A stretch of 64,000 nucleotides of DNA from Cryptomeria japonica. Taxonomy: Eukaryota; Streptophyta; Pinopsida; Cupressales; Cupressaceae. Position 1 is the stretch's first letter, and every line of letters starts with the position of its first letter. The notes below the pieces were generated by a model. That model made no database searches. It was not told where the DNA came from and saw only the letters and a list, made by a program, of their open reading frames with translations. The position numbers were made by a program, and so were the translations under genes. Where the stretch lies: contig NC_081412.1 of the NCBI RefSeq assembly GCF_030272615.1, forward strand, positions 101,183,796 to 101,247,795, written 5' to 3'. Below, in pieces: positions 48,602 to 58,493 of the stretch.

Positions 48602-51546
48602 ACCTTTAGCCTTTCCTTTTATTCTTTCCTTCTCTCTTTCCAACTTTAGTAGTTCTTCCTCAAAACCTGTTATTTTCTGCTCAAAAACTGATAATGAATC
48701 AGATGAATTAATGAAGTTATCAGTTAGTTGATTTATTTCCTCCTATATCTTGTTGATCTTCTTGTCTATATCGACTATTAGAAAGTTAGTTTTACATGTA
48801 TCCCTGTACAAAATTTTAAATTCCTTCAATGTTCTGCACAGTTTCGGTAAAAGTGTGTCAAATTGCCTTGTACACTTCTTTATTTCCTCAAAGAATTTGT
48901 GTTTTTATTTCTCTAATCTCTCCTTGAATGCTTCCTCTTTTATTTGTTCAACTATCACAATGTTGTCAGTAATATACTTAGACAAAGTGTCAAGTTGACT
49001 CAAAGAATCTTTATTATCTACATTACATTTAGGTGCTATCATTTTCAAAATTGGAATGGTATCGTCTATTGTCTTGTATGCTTGTGAGATACAATCTATT
49101 ATCTTCTTAATGGAATCTAAAAGAACTTATGTTACATTATTTGATGAGCCAATAATCTGTATTCTGTCGATGGGAGCAGTTTCATTGCTTGTGATGACCT
49201 CTGGTAGGTCAGTTTGTGTTTCCATTTCTTTAAGCAAAGGTTTGGATTACTCAGCTGATGCTGGTGGCACTATCTTTGTATGAACCTATTGCTCTGTCTA
49301 TTTGCCTTCTGTATTATCTATTATCGGTGGCTCATTAGCCATATCTATTTTCCTGGTTGTATCCTTATCTACCACAATATTGACCTTTTGTGCGTTAATG
49401 TCCACTGTATATAACACCTCAGAATTGGGATTGGTGTCCTCTTGTGGTATGCCCATACTCTCACTAACCGGTTGATTGTCAGTGGTAACTACTAGTGGAG
49501 TATTCAGAGGCGGTGGGGATAAGTTATCTTTTATTTTTATGCTAGGTGGTCCACCAATCTTGCCTTTTCCCTTATCCTTCTGATATACTTTGATGGGTTT
49601 AGGGTTTCTATATTCTTCCTACTTTTCCTTCTCTACAAGGAATATGTCCCATGCATTAGCAGTTTCCTCTGCTACCTCATTCACTCTGCCAAGCATAAGT
49701 GCTACATGCTGGTGTGTAGTTGAAAATACTGACCGGTTAGCCTCAGAGATCATATCATCTATCTCTTTTGGTGAGTTAACTGGATATACAACAAGAATTT
49801 TTTCAATTTTTATTTTCTTATCAAGCTCTACAATAGCTTGCCTTCTAGCTTCAAGTCTTTTGAATAGTTCTGCTGGTAATTCATCTACAACTTGCATTAA
49901 AAATTTCTTGTAAATGTCCAAGTGGAGAATTACACTATTTTCAACTTTTTCTTTGTCATCAGCTAATAATGAATCATATAATTTATTGATGTTTTTCAAC
50001 TTTCCTTCCTCTGTTATTTCATCTAGAAGTTTGTCAATTGGAGCAATGGTTTGTTGAGTCTTCTTCTTCTTGGGTGTTAACTTTTTCTTTGGAGTTACTT
50101 TTCTAGCTGGGGACCTTACTGCTTGTTGTTTCTGTCTGGTTCTTCTAGGAGAAGGTGTGGATACCAGTGAAGGTTCCCTTTTTCTCACAACTCTTTTAAA
50201 TTTATTTGGCATATCACTTTCCGAAGAGGTTGCAACCGGTGAAAGGTGAGTTTCTAGCTTTTGTGTTTCTAACTCATCTTCAGTGATACTAGTTTGTTTA
50301 AGTAAATCTTCTTTGATAGCCTTTTCTTGCCTAGATCCTCTTCTTACTATTGCTTCTACCTTCTTTACCCTTTTCTTTGATTGAATTTGATTCTCAATAG
50401 TCTCAGCACTGCCAAATACCTCTTCTTTAGGTTTCTTGGGTGCTTCTAGAAGGGATTTTACATATGTTTCAATTATGTTGTCATCAGTTTCATAACCCAT
50501 TTCAGTAACCCAAATGGTTCTTAGGACAACTGCCTCCATCTAGATCTCATCCTTCTTAATAACATAGCATATTTCATCATTATACTTATCTACAATTGCT
50601 TGTGATAATCTAACTCTAGTATTCATCCGGGCCTTCAATGCTTGAAAATATTCATTTATATTCTTTTCTCTATTTTCACCCATGTTGTGTAGTAAATCAA
50701 ACAATTGTTTGCCTACCGGTATGTCAAAACCTAGATTTTTGTTGCCAATACTGGGCACCTGTTTTGTTATGTGTAGCATTAAACAGACAAGTAGGTTTCC
50801 AAATCTAAATGTCCCCTTTTTGTCTTTCTTTATCTTTCCAAGATTGTGAATAAGTTCATCTTTCAACCATTCACACACATCTATTTTTGCATTATCTTTA
50901 ATCATATCATAGGCACTCTTTATGCATAGGCTAGAGACTGAGTTTAACCTGTTTGCATGTGTGGTTTGTAGCCTAAAATCATGCTAATGAATCTGACATT
51001 GATGTCGGTTACATCATTTACTCTTAAGGATCTCTTATCAGATGTGGCACCTGTTAGGTTAATCACTAGGTCATTTGAGACCTTCTTTGTCTTATCAGGC
51101 CTGTTACCAGTGGAAGGTAACCCTGTCACAACTTTTACTACCTCTTTAGTGATTTTGTGAACTGAGTCTAACCAAAAGAATTCACCATGGACCCTACTTA
51201 GAACTATCCTTATAACATCTTTAGGGAAATCCAGAATACTAAGAATTTCAGTGAAACCTAGGGTTTCCACTATCTTGTGCTCAGGTTTAACATTACCAGT
51301 TTCATCACAAATTATAGTCTTATACATACTCATCATTTTTTGATCACCTAATTCTTCTATGTGACAATGAATGTACATTCTAGGGTCTTCTACAAAAACT
51401 ACTCCTTTGGGGATTTGAGAAAATGCACCAACATTATCATCTTTCTTGGCAATCTTAGGAACTAACTGGAATACGAGTCTAGGGCATTTAATCACTTCGA
51501 CTACAGTAGGGTTTTCTATGAATTCGGGAACAGATGAAGAAGCCAT
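48602..51546 (-). pseudogene. Element C ORF2, large protein of unknown function
   Basis: Starts MASSSVPEFIENPTVVEVIK at 51546. The N-terminal part holds DVIRIVLSRVHGEFFWLDSV, ITKEVVKVVTGLPSTG, LTGATSDKRSLRVNDVTDI and FISMILGYKPH, aligning block by block with D and A ORF2. A frameshift near 50940 is followed by LIHNLGKIKKDKKGTFRFG, ARMNTRVRLSQAIVDKYNDE with ICYVIKKDE (a counterpart of D's RVRISGDIVKKYEEDICFII), then EAVVLRTIWVTEMGYETDDN. A Lys-rich linker and a helical part down to 49619 come next; below that the reading is scattered. It is severed at 48602 by D. There are only a few stops upstream of 49619. The LSRVH/VTGLP sequence recalls uncharacterised plant proteins often found in repeats; I cannot assign a function. 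Confidence 0.75.
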
Positions 51547-51852
51547 GGATATAAATACCTTTATCTGCCTTAAAGATGATTGCTTGATGGATTTCTTCTC
51601 TTCTTTGCTTGGAATGCCTTCGCTCAGGAATTTTTACGCTCTTCGAATGTTTGAATTCTCGGTGAAATGAAATTGGAGCCAAAACACTTGATTTATAGTG
51701 TTGATTTTGCTAACCACCACATTTAATGCTTGCCAGTTAAGTAATGACTTAACTTATCTATCGGTATAGAAGTAATTTCAACTTCTTACCATCAACCGAG
51801 GGAATTATAGCAAGTTTCACTTTTGATTGCCAAAACCTTAAATGAATTTTTT

Positions 51853-52967
51853 TCAGTTAGATGAAGAGTCTCCTGCCGGTGGAGTGTTACTCTCTTTTGC
51901 CGATGGATTGTTACTTTGTTCTGCCGGTGGAGGAGTGTTCATATCACCATTTAGATTTGATTTCCAGATCCATTGTTTTGAGAATTCCTTCTTTACTTCT
52001 TCAACCTTTTCTTTACCTTTCAAACTAGGACCTTTGTTATTTACTAGTGAGGACTTGCTTCTACAAAATTTAGCAGTATGTCCAATCTTGTTACAGGCAT
52101 AACAAGTCACATTATTTTTCTGAATAGCTTTCCCATAACCTATGCTGGTTTGTGTTCTGCATTGATTAGATAAGTGTCCAAATCTTCCACAAACATAACA
52201 TCTTGCATTCATTCTGCAATTCTCTGAATTGTGACCAACTTTGTTGCATTTTAAAAACATTGACCGATGGTTGTATTTGTATTTTGATAATTTCTAGATC
52301 TACATTGATTTTCTCTATGACCATACTTGTTGCAGTTAAAGCATTTGCCATTAATTTATAAGCAGTAGGTTGTCTTACCGGTTTGCCTTGATCTTGTGTG
52401 TTTGCAGTACCAGAGCTTTCACTAGCTTCAAAGCCAAGGCCATTAGTGTCACCATTTGGTTTTTGATTCTTCAACAAGTCACCAAGTTCTTTTGAGCTTT
52501 TCTTGAATTTTTCTTTATGTTGATTTGCAACAGCTAGTTCTCCTTCCAAGATACCTTTTTGTCTCATGGGTTCATTTGAGTCATTCTATGCATGCATCAG
52601 ATCTATCTTCAACATATCATTTTTATAACTAAGTCTTGTGTTTACATTTGCAACATCATTCATTCTTCTTTCTATCTTCAATTTCTTTACAAAATCTGAT
52701 AGTCATATCCTACATCTCATTCTTTGTTGTCATGTTTTCTTGTTTCAGCTTATTCATCAGATCACTGAGAGTTTCCTTTTCATCATTCTCATTTTGCATC
52801 TTTTCACAAAGTTCTCTTCTCTTGTTTCTTGCAATGGGAAGATTTTCTTGAAGTGCTTGAATGATATCCTATGCAACCTTTAGGTCATCTTCAAGTTTGA
52901 TATTTTTTAGCTTTTCTACATCATAGTCTGAGAGAGCTCCTTCTAATTGCTTCATCAAGTTTTCCAT
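51853..52967 (-). pseudogene. Element C gag: coiled coil plus zinc knuckles
   Basis: ATG at 52967 (MENLMKQLEGALSDYDVEKL) begins a Leu/Glu/Lys-rich coiled coil with several stops to about 52570. Then ELAVANQHKEKFKKSSKELG, a linker, and knuckles: a first one partly lost near 52330, then CNKVGHNSENC, CYVCGRFGHLSNQC and CYACNKIGHTAKFC (about 52040-52260). The C-terminus is Pro/Ser/Asn-rich and ends at 51853. Same plan as the A and D gags but clearly diverged. Confidence 0.8.
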
Positions 52968-53024
52968 CCCTACCGGTGTCAAGATCTTCCTCAAGCTATT
53001 AGGCTTCTGAAAATAGAGGACCAA

Positions 53025-53036
53025 GCTCTGATACCA
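53025..53036 (-). other. Primer binding site of element C
   Basis: Sense TGGTATCAGAGC, intact at all 12 bases, two bases after the 5' LTR. Confidence 0.9.
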
Positions 53037-53038
53037 AT

Positions 53039-53844
53039 TGTTAGGATTCCCACAGATACTGAGAGGGGGGGGTGAATCAGTATCTAACTGGTTATAAGAT
53101 TTTCTTAACTTAAAACATGTAAATCATATCACAACTGTATACCGGTAGACAAGAAATAATGCAATAAATAGAGATAACAACAACCACATGAAAAACACAC
53201 CATAACATAGAAGTTTAACGAGGAAACCTGGTGTGGGAAAAACCTCAGTGGGATTTGTGACCCATAATATTCACTTATTGGCCAATAAGAGAATATTATT
53301 GCTACAAGAGGAGCCTGCACATGCAGGAAGGCCAAGTGCCTAGAGCTCGCTACTCAATTACAAAATGGGAAGTCTCACTGACTTACAAAATGGATTATAT
53401 AAATCCAATGTCTTGTACTACTTCAAAATAGCATCTAATATGTCGGATCTAGTACCGGTTTATAGCTTTGCTTCATACATAAACCCTTAACCTATAATTC
53501 GCATAATAGGTATGCCTTATTTTGCCTATATATTTCCTTCCTTCTCTTTCTTATTCCTTTATGTTCTACAATGATCTCTTATATATAAGAGTCATTTTAC
53601 AACTTGCCAAGTCAGCTTACAATGATTTTAGAATAATTAACAAAATATATTACAAACAAAATTCCCGTCGGCTTCTGTGCTAATATGCTTCCTTTTACTG
53701 TCGGTAGTCTCTGTGTCGGTGTAGAGTTTGTCTTTGCCGGTGCTGGTAAATTGTCTTGCCGGTGTCATAGGATTGTAAGGTTGCCATCAATGACAAAACC
53801 TTCAATCACCTACAATATCTCATTGGAGTGTGAATTTGCCAACA
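53039..53844 (-). repeat. Element C 5' LTR
   Basis: 806 bp. Hairpin arms AGATACTGA (53054-53062) and TCAGTATCT (53077-53085) around G8. TATA-like palindrome ctcttatatataagag at 53576-53591. Nearly the same family as solo LTR E. Confidence 0.9.
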
Positions 53845-54142
53845 CTTTGAACCTTGAACCTTTTTAGGAATGGTTCAAAAGTTCAAGTTCAAGACTGACT
53901 TAAAACATTCACACTCACTCGCTCGCTTAACATCATAACGAAGCCGCAACCCACACAAAGGCACCAGTTGAACTTTGATCCTTGAACCAATACGCAGATT
54001 CAACCGACGAGTTCATTGGGGTAGAAAAGGTGAAACATAAAGGAACAAAAGGTGCATGACTAAAGATAGATCGAACTAAATGAGGGAAACAAAATTAAAT
54101 ACACATGTTTTTGTTCAAGACAATAAATGGGGTAGCAAGAAG

Positions 54143-56500
54143 TAAATTGTTATTAATCATATTACTTTGGGAGATCATATCAAGGCCCATTTCTATTGGC
54201 TCAACCTCATAAATTTTATTAGAAAATAAAGCATATTAAAGGACAACAAGTATTCTTTGAGCTTCCTAATATTATCCAAGATTTCATCCACCATTATGAG
54301 TAGGATTTCTAGTTTCCAATGCAAATTTCAAAGTATATGGAAGCCCTTTAATAGTGTATGAGTGTGGTCCCTTGTAGGTTTTAAGCTATGTAGTGGGCCT
54401 TCTATAACTAAAAGAATGCTTTGGTGGATCCTTGTGAAACATCCTTTTATTTATTGATAATGGTAAAGTCCATAGTAATGACCATTTACTTTATGGTTTT
54501 TATAAATCCCTATGGGACATTGTTAGACTTAATCTCCTCCATGTTTACACATAAGCACTTATTGCAGGTTCTCTAGGAGGTATTTTTAATAAATATGATA
54601 TTAAATACATACCTAAAGTAGTTAATCTTAATTTTTTATAATTGGTGGCTAATTTATCTAATATATACTTGCCAAAATATCATAGCCAAATCCCTTGCAC
54701 TTCATATTTTCCACTTATTATTTGTCTTAAAATATCTAGCTTCATAAAAAAATCAATATATCATGGACAATATTATTTCTATTTGTTAAGGTTTAGAATT
54801 GTTCCATCATTATTTACTGTAAGGTGTTGTAATTAAGGCATGAACACCTTGGTGGATGGTAAACCCACTAATTTCACCTTGAAATAACCTTACATTAAAG
54901 GAGGGAATTGAACTTGATTGATCCAATCCTATAAGGGTTGAATACAGATAAGTTATTTCTTCCTTTGTTAGAGTTGAAATTAAATTGTAATTAGGGTTAA
55001 CTTGTAATGCTAGATTTAGGAAAAACAATGAGAAATTAACATAAAATAACAATAATAGGATGGTCTAGATATCATGCAGAGTTGTAAACCTAGATTTGAG
55101 AATGGAAAATGGATCAAAACCTATGATGGAAGATTTAGGTATAATTGTCAAGACTAGGGAAGCAGGTCACCCTAGTCCTCCAAATACTAGGGGAAATCAC
55201 ACTAGGTGTTTATCAGATTAGGATGATGTAAAAAATCCACTATCAAAAGGTCATAACAAATTATTGACCTCCAAGGATGGGGGCAAGGAAGAATTCCTAT
55301 TATGTTTCTTTCCAAGTATGATTGGAAATTAATTTGTACCACCACTTATGACTAAGATCCCCCAATCAAGGTAAACTACCAATGTCGCAAGGTAAGGAGC
55401 AACATAATAGGGTGGGTGGAGTGCTAAGGCACTACTCTTATATCAAGAAAAAGAATGAGGTTAGTTGTATGATCTCTATCATATTGATCTTGATCGAATT
55501 ATTTAAAAGATTTACAATTTGCAAGAGAATGAGAATAGCTATGATGAAAGAGACAATAAACACCACCATCTTTATTCTTATAATTGTTGAAATATCTTAT
55601 GAAAGGAAAATTAACATTCTTGTCATATTTCAACCTCCACAAGATTCTTGTAGCTAATTTTTCTTGATTTTCAACATGGATAGGTCTTGTCTCTCGAGAT
55701 GCAGGGAAATATATACGAGTGTAAGAAGAATGATTGTTTCCTTGTGGTAAAAGGATTGGCAAGGAAGGAGAAGGATTATTTTATGAAGAAGCATGTTTAG
55801 ATGGATGATAGTTTCTATGTTTTGCAAAGTACTCCTTAAGCATTTGAACCTTAAGAAGATCATTCATATATGTTGATGAATTGGAACATACTAAACCTTC
55901 TATAGTAGATTATGGGGGAGGGTCTATAGGGACTTTGATTCATTGTTCTTGTTTACCAAGTCCTAGTTCTCTATAGCCTTCTCTTGAAATTATATCATAA
56001 CCTACCTCATTGGATTTTTTTAATTGTGATGGAGAAGGACTCTGATCATGAATTTCCTTATTTTTGTGTAAGGGCATGTTGAAGAACCAAAAGGGTGAAT
56101 AGATGAAGAAGGGAAATCCTTTATAGTATGATTATCCTTTCTCTCACTATTATTCATGTCCTCTTTGATAGGTTGGGGGGAGGATCCTTATCATCGAAGG
56201 CTTCATCTTTTCTTAATGTTATGTTAGGGGATAGTGTTATCACTGTTTAAGAAATGAGTTTTCTTTTCTCATGATTGGCTAAGTTTGAAATTTTTGGGTC
56301 AGGTAAGCTATTAGTTGCTTCAAATCTATTCTAGGTCTTTAAGGGTTAAGGGTTTTAGTTTTTAATCACTCAAATGTCTGATAAAAAACCCTCCAACGTC
56401 TATTTCTACATTACTTTATTCACTTAAGTAATGGGTCTCTAAGTCGTGTAAAGTGTCCCCCCTTGTTACTTGCCTAGGCGGTCTCTAATTAATTGAAAAT
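54143..56500. other. Flank of element B with faint retroelement traces
   Basis: AT-rich and mostly featureless apart from the gag-like relic annotated separately. A T-rich stretch at 54.6-54.8 kb and scattered short frames have no recognisable content. Confidence 0.4.
55470..55870 (-). pseudogene. Possible gypsy gag relic
   Basis: Minus-strand frame ending at 55499 reads FIRYFNNYKNKD, then GGVYCLFHHSYSHSLANCKSF. This resembles the C-x2-H...H...C cluster that ends Tat and Athila gags (compare CVFHLTHDHDGDSC in element B). Upstream sequence to about 55870 has related frames but no firm match. Length and boundaries are uncertain. It could be part of an older gypsy element into which B inserted. 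Confidence 0.35.
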
Positions 56501-58180
56501 TTTTATGCCTATCGCTTATGGCTTTTCCTAAATGTCATCGGGTCCTATAAGTGTCACACAACTCTTAGATTAATCTAAGCCTTTTTCTATTTCGTTAGGT
56601 GGAGTTGTGGGTGCGTTATGCTCTGCGAAATAGCGAAAAGCAAAAGCAAGCTTGACTATGTGTATTGGCGGCCAGCTTAATGAGACCCCATCTCATTTCG
56701 AATCCAATGGCTCATGTTGATTTGCAGCCAAAATAAGCAGGTAAGTTACCTTTTGTGAAATGGCAAAGAGGTTTGGTGGGACCCAATGGTGAAGACTTTT
56801 CCATGCCTAAAAGGTGATCAATTTTTAAAGAAATCGACAGCTTTCGTTGTTTCACGGCCAAGAGATGCTCACATTTATTCTTCGTGAAATAGCGAAAGGT
56901 TTTTGGGCCCAGGCAAAAGAGGTTCCTAAAAGGCATAACAGACGTGCAGGTCCCCGAGATCTAACAGCCAGTGCAATTTCACAGGAGGAAGGTGCTCACA
57001 AGATAGCTTTCGTGAAATGGTGAAATGACATGGCATTCCAAGCGAGAAGTCCAACTGGCTGAGATGACAAGAAATTGACACGTCAGTTCAGGAATGACCG
57101 AATGCCAGGTGGATAAAGCTGAGTCAGAAGATCCACGTCCACTGGTTTTAAGTAAGCTGTTAAGTATCATGCAAGTTCTTGAGATCTCACGGCTTGTGTA
57201 AATTCGTGAAGGTAAGATGCTACTACTTTAAGGCCTACAAAATGACAAAAGAGCTAGTGGGCCCAAAGGACAGGTAAGGCATAAAGGTAAAAGATGATAA
57301 ACTCTATTTTGATCCAAGGGTTCTCGTTGCTTTGTGGCTGCAAACCAACTGAAGATTAAGGCCCGCGAAATGGTGAAAAACAAAGAGAGGTTATGTCTGG
57401 CATGACCTGGAATGACATTTGTTGTTTCTTGTGGGGCTTGATGGTGATGTGTCGGATGACACATAGTTTTAAAAGAAATTATGGGCCCGCTTATGTGTAA
57501 CCGATGGTTATGTGGAAATGTTGAAGTACGACACGTGGCTGATTTAGAACTGAGCCCAAAGGAGCTTCCAAGGCTAATGGTCGAGTGCCGCATGGCATTT
57601 ATTAACCAGTAAACAAGTGGGGTTTGTAATACCCGGATAAAGGTCCCACTTAAAAGGTGTTCATCTCAAGATTTATCCAATGCTTCTTGTTGTTTCGTGG
57701 CCCACAGATGGAAGCGGATTAACCCCTATGAAATAGAGAAAGGATTTTTAGCTAAATGTTTTGACAGTCCCGGTCAGAGTTAAAGGCCGAGCGGTTAAAG
57801 TTCCATCTAACGCTTGGCGCAACTTTGCGAAAGGAAAATGATTGAGGATTAAAGCCCACGAAGTGGCAAAAAAATGGTAAGGCCCAACATTAAGGTGAAG
57901 AGATCAAATGAAGATAAAGAACGATCAGGTTCCATCCAATTGGACGGTTAGTGTGGCTTCGCTGGTTAAAGTGCACGTTGGCTACTTTCTGTGAAGTAGC
58001 AAAAAGATTTTTAGCTCATTGCCGGATGAGGAAAAATAAAAGGGTAAAAGTAGCGCAAGTTTGATATGATCTAACGACCAGCGCAGTTTCGTTAGATGAA
58101 CGTGCAAGGATGTTATGCTCTATGAAATAGTGAAAGAGAGAAAAGGAAAATACATAGGTGTGTTATGACCCATTGGAGCG
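56500..58180. repeat. Degenerate tandem array of ~130-bp units
   Basis: A core like gcgaaatagcgaaag recurs at 56625, 56755, 56883, 57011, 57363, 57729, 57858, 57990 and 58121, with a weaker copy near 57236. Most intervals are 128-132 bp. Each unit also has a ggccc(a)-type word after the core and a tttcgtgg/tttcgttag word about 35-55 bp before the next core. GC and CpG content is higher than the surroundings. It lies directly upstream of a TATA-like site and the broken ORF at 58.5 kb, so it may be a promoter-proximal repeat array. Confidence 0.75.
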
Positions 58181-58263
58181 AAATTTTTGAATTCTTCTAT
58201 GAATTCAATTTTGAAGGGACGGCCGAAGCATGCAGTATCAATGTCACAGTTAAGAGCTCGACT

Positions 58264-58275
58264 ACTATATATGAT
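58264..58275 (+). promoter_or_regulatory. TATA-like site upstream of the 58.5-kb ORF
   Basis: ctatatatgatc lies between the 130-bp array and the ATG at 58494. Spacing suits a promoter with a ~200-nt leader. There is no other support. Confidence 0.3.
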
Positions 58276-58493
58276 CTCGTATCAATTGAATGAAGACATC
58301 ATTTTGAAGAGTTGTTGCAAAGAAGCAGGTGTAGAGCAGTTTTTTTCAAGTGCAGAGCAAAATTCTTCAAGCTAAGAACAGGTTCTCTTGTACTCTTGCA
58401 TAGAAATTACTTGACAGTTTGTTTAAATTGGGGTTTTGATCTATTATAGAACTGTGTGGTTAGTAATTAAGTTGCTTGCCTAGTAATTTTAAG

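Larger units (their letters stand above)
39518..53844 (-). mobile_element. Element C: pol-less copia-type LTR element inside B's LTR, split by D
   Basis: LTRs 780 bp (39518-40297) and 806 bp (53039-53844), TGTTAGGA...GCCAACA on the plus strand. Flanking pentamers are ATTTG and CTTTG. The undisturbed B 3' LTR has CTTTG at this site (20121-20125), so the left copy has mutated. Internal parts are 40298-40743 and 48602-53038. It encodes a zinc-knuckle gag and an ORF2 related to A and D, and no enzyme. The 3' LTR lost 26 bp between short repeats tacaaaatgg. Confidence 0.9.
15499..54137 (-). mobile_element. Element B: Tat-lineage Ty3/gypsy retrotransposon with nested insertions
   Basis: The outermost element, flanked by perfect 5-bp duplications AGAAG (15494-15498 and 54138-54142). 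LTRs are 4918 bp (15499-20416) and 4914 bp (34892-54137 after removing element C and its duplicated 5 bp). The internal region is about 6.0 kb once B1 and F are removed. Sense order: 5' LTR, tRNA-Arg-type primer site, gag, protease, archaeal-type RNase H, RT, degenerate RNase H, integrase, 3' LTR. Giant LTRs, this primer site and a second RNase H are known marks of the plant Tat/Ogre group. LTR identity is about 87% by eye over one 185-bp stretch, so the insertion is old. Confidence 0.93.
34892..54137 (-). repeat. Element B 5' LTR, split by element C
   Basis: Two parts, 34892-39517 and 53845-54137, joined across C. Sense starts TGCTACCCCATT at 54137 and ends TTAACCAACA at 34892. Corrected length is 4914 bp against 4918 bp for the 3' LTR, which confirms both boundaries. 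Confidence 0.9.

Noticed and set aside
54810-55052. Minus-strand 80-codon frame
   Set aside because: Hydrophobic AT-rich sequence with no motif. No conservation with any other part of the window.
57228-57593. Minus-strand 121-codon frame in the tandem array
   Set aside because: The array period of about 130 bp would shift frame in each unit, and no protein repeat results.
56500-58180. 130-bp array considered as a centromeric or telomeric satellite
   Set aside because: Only about a dozen highly diverged units, adjacent to a retroelement-like ORF. No homogenised array is visible.
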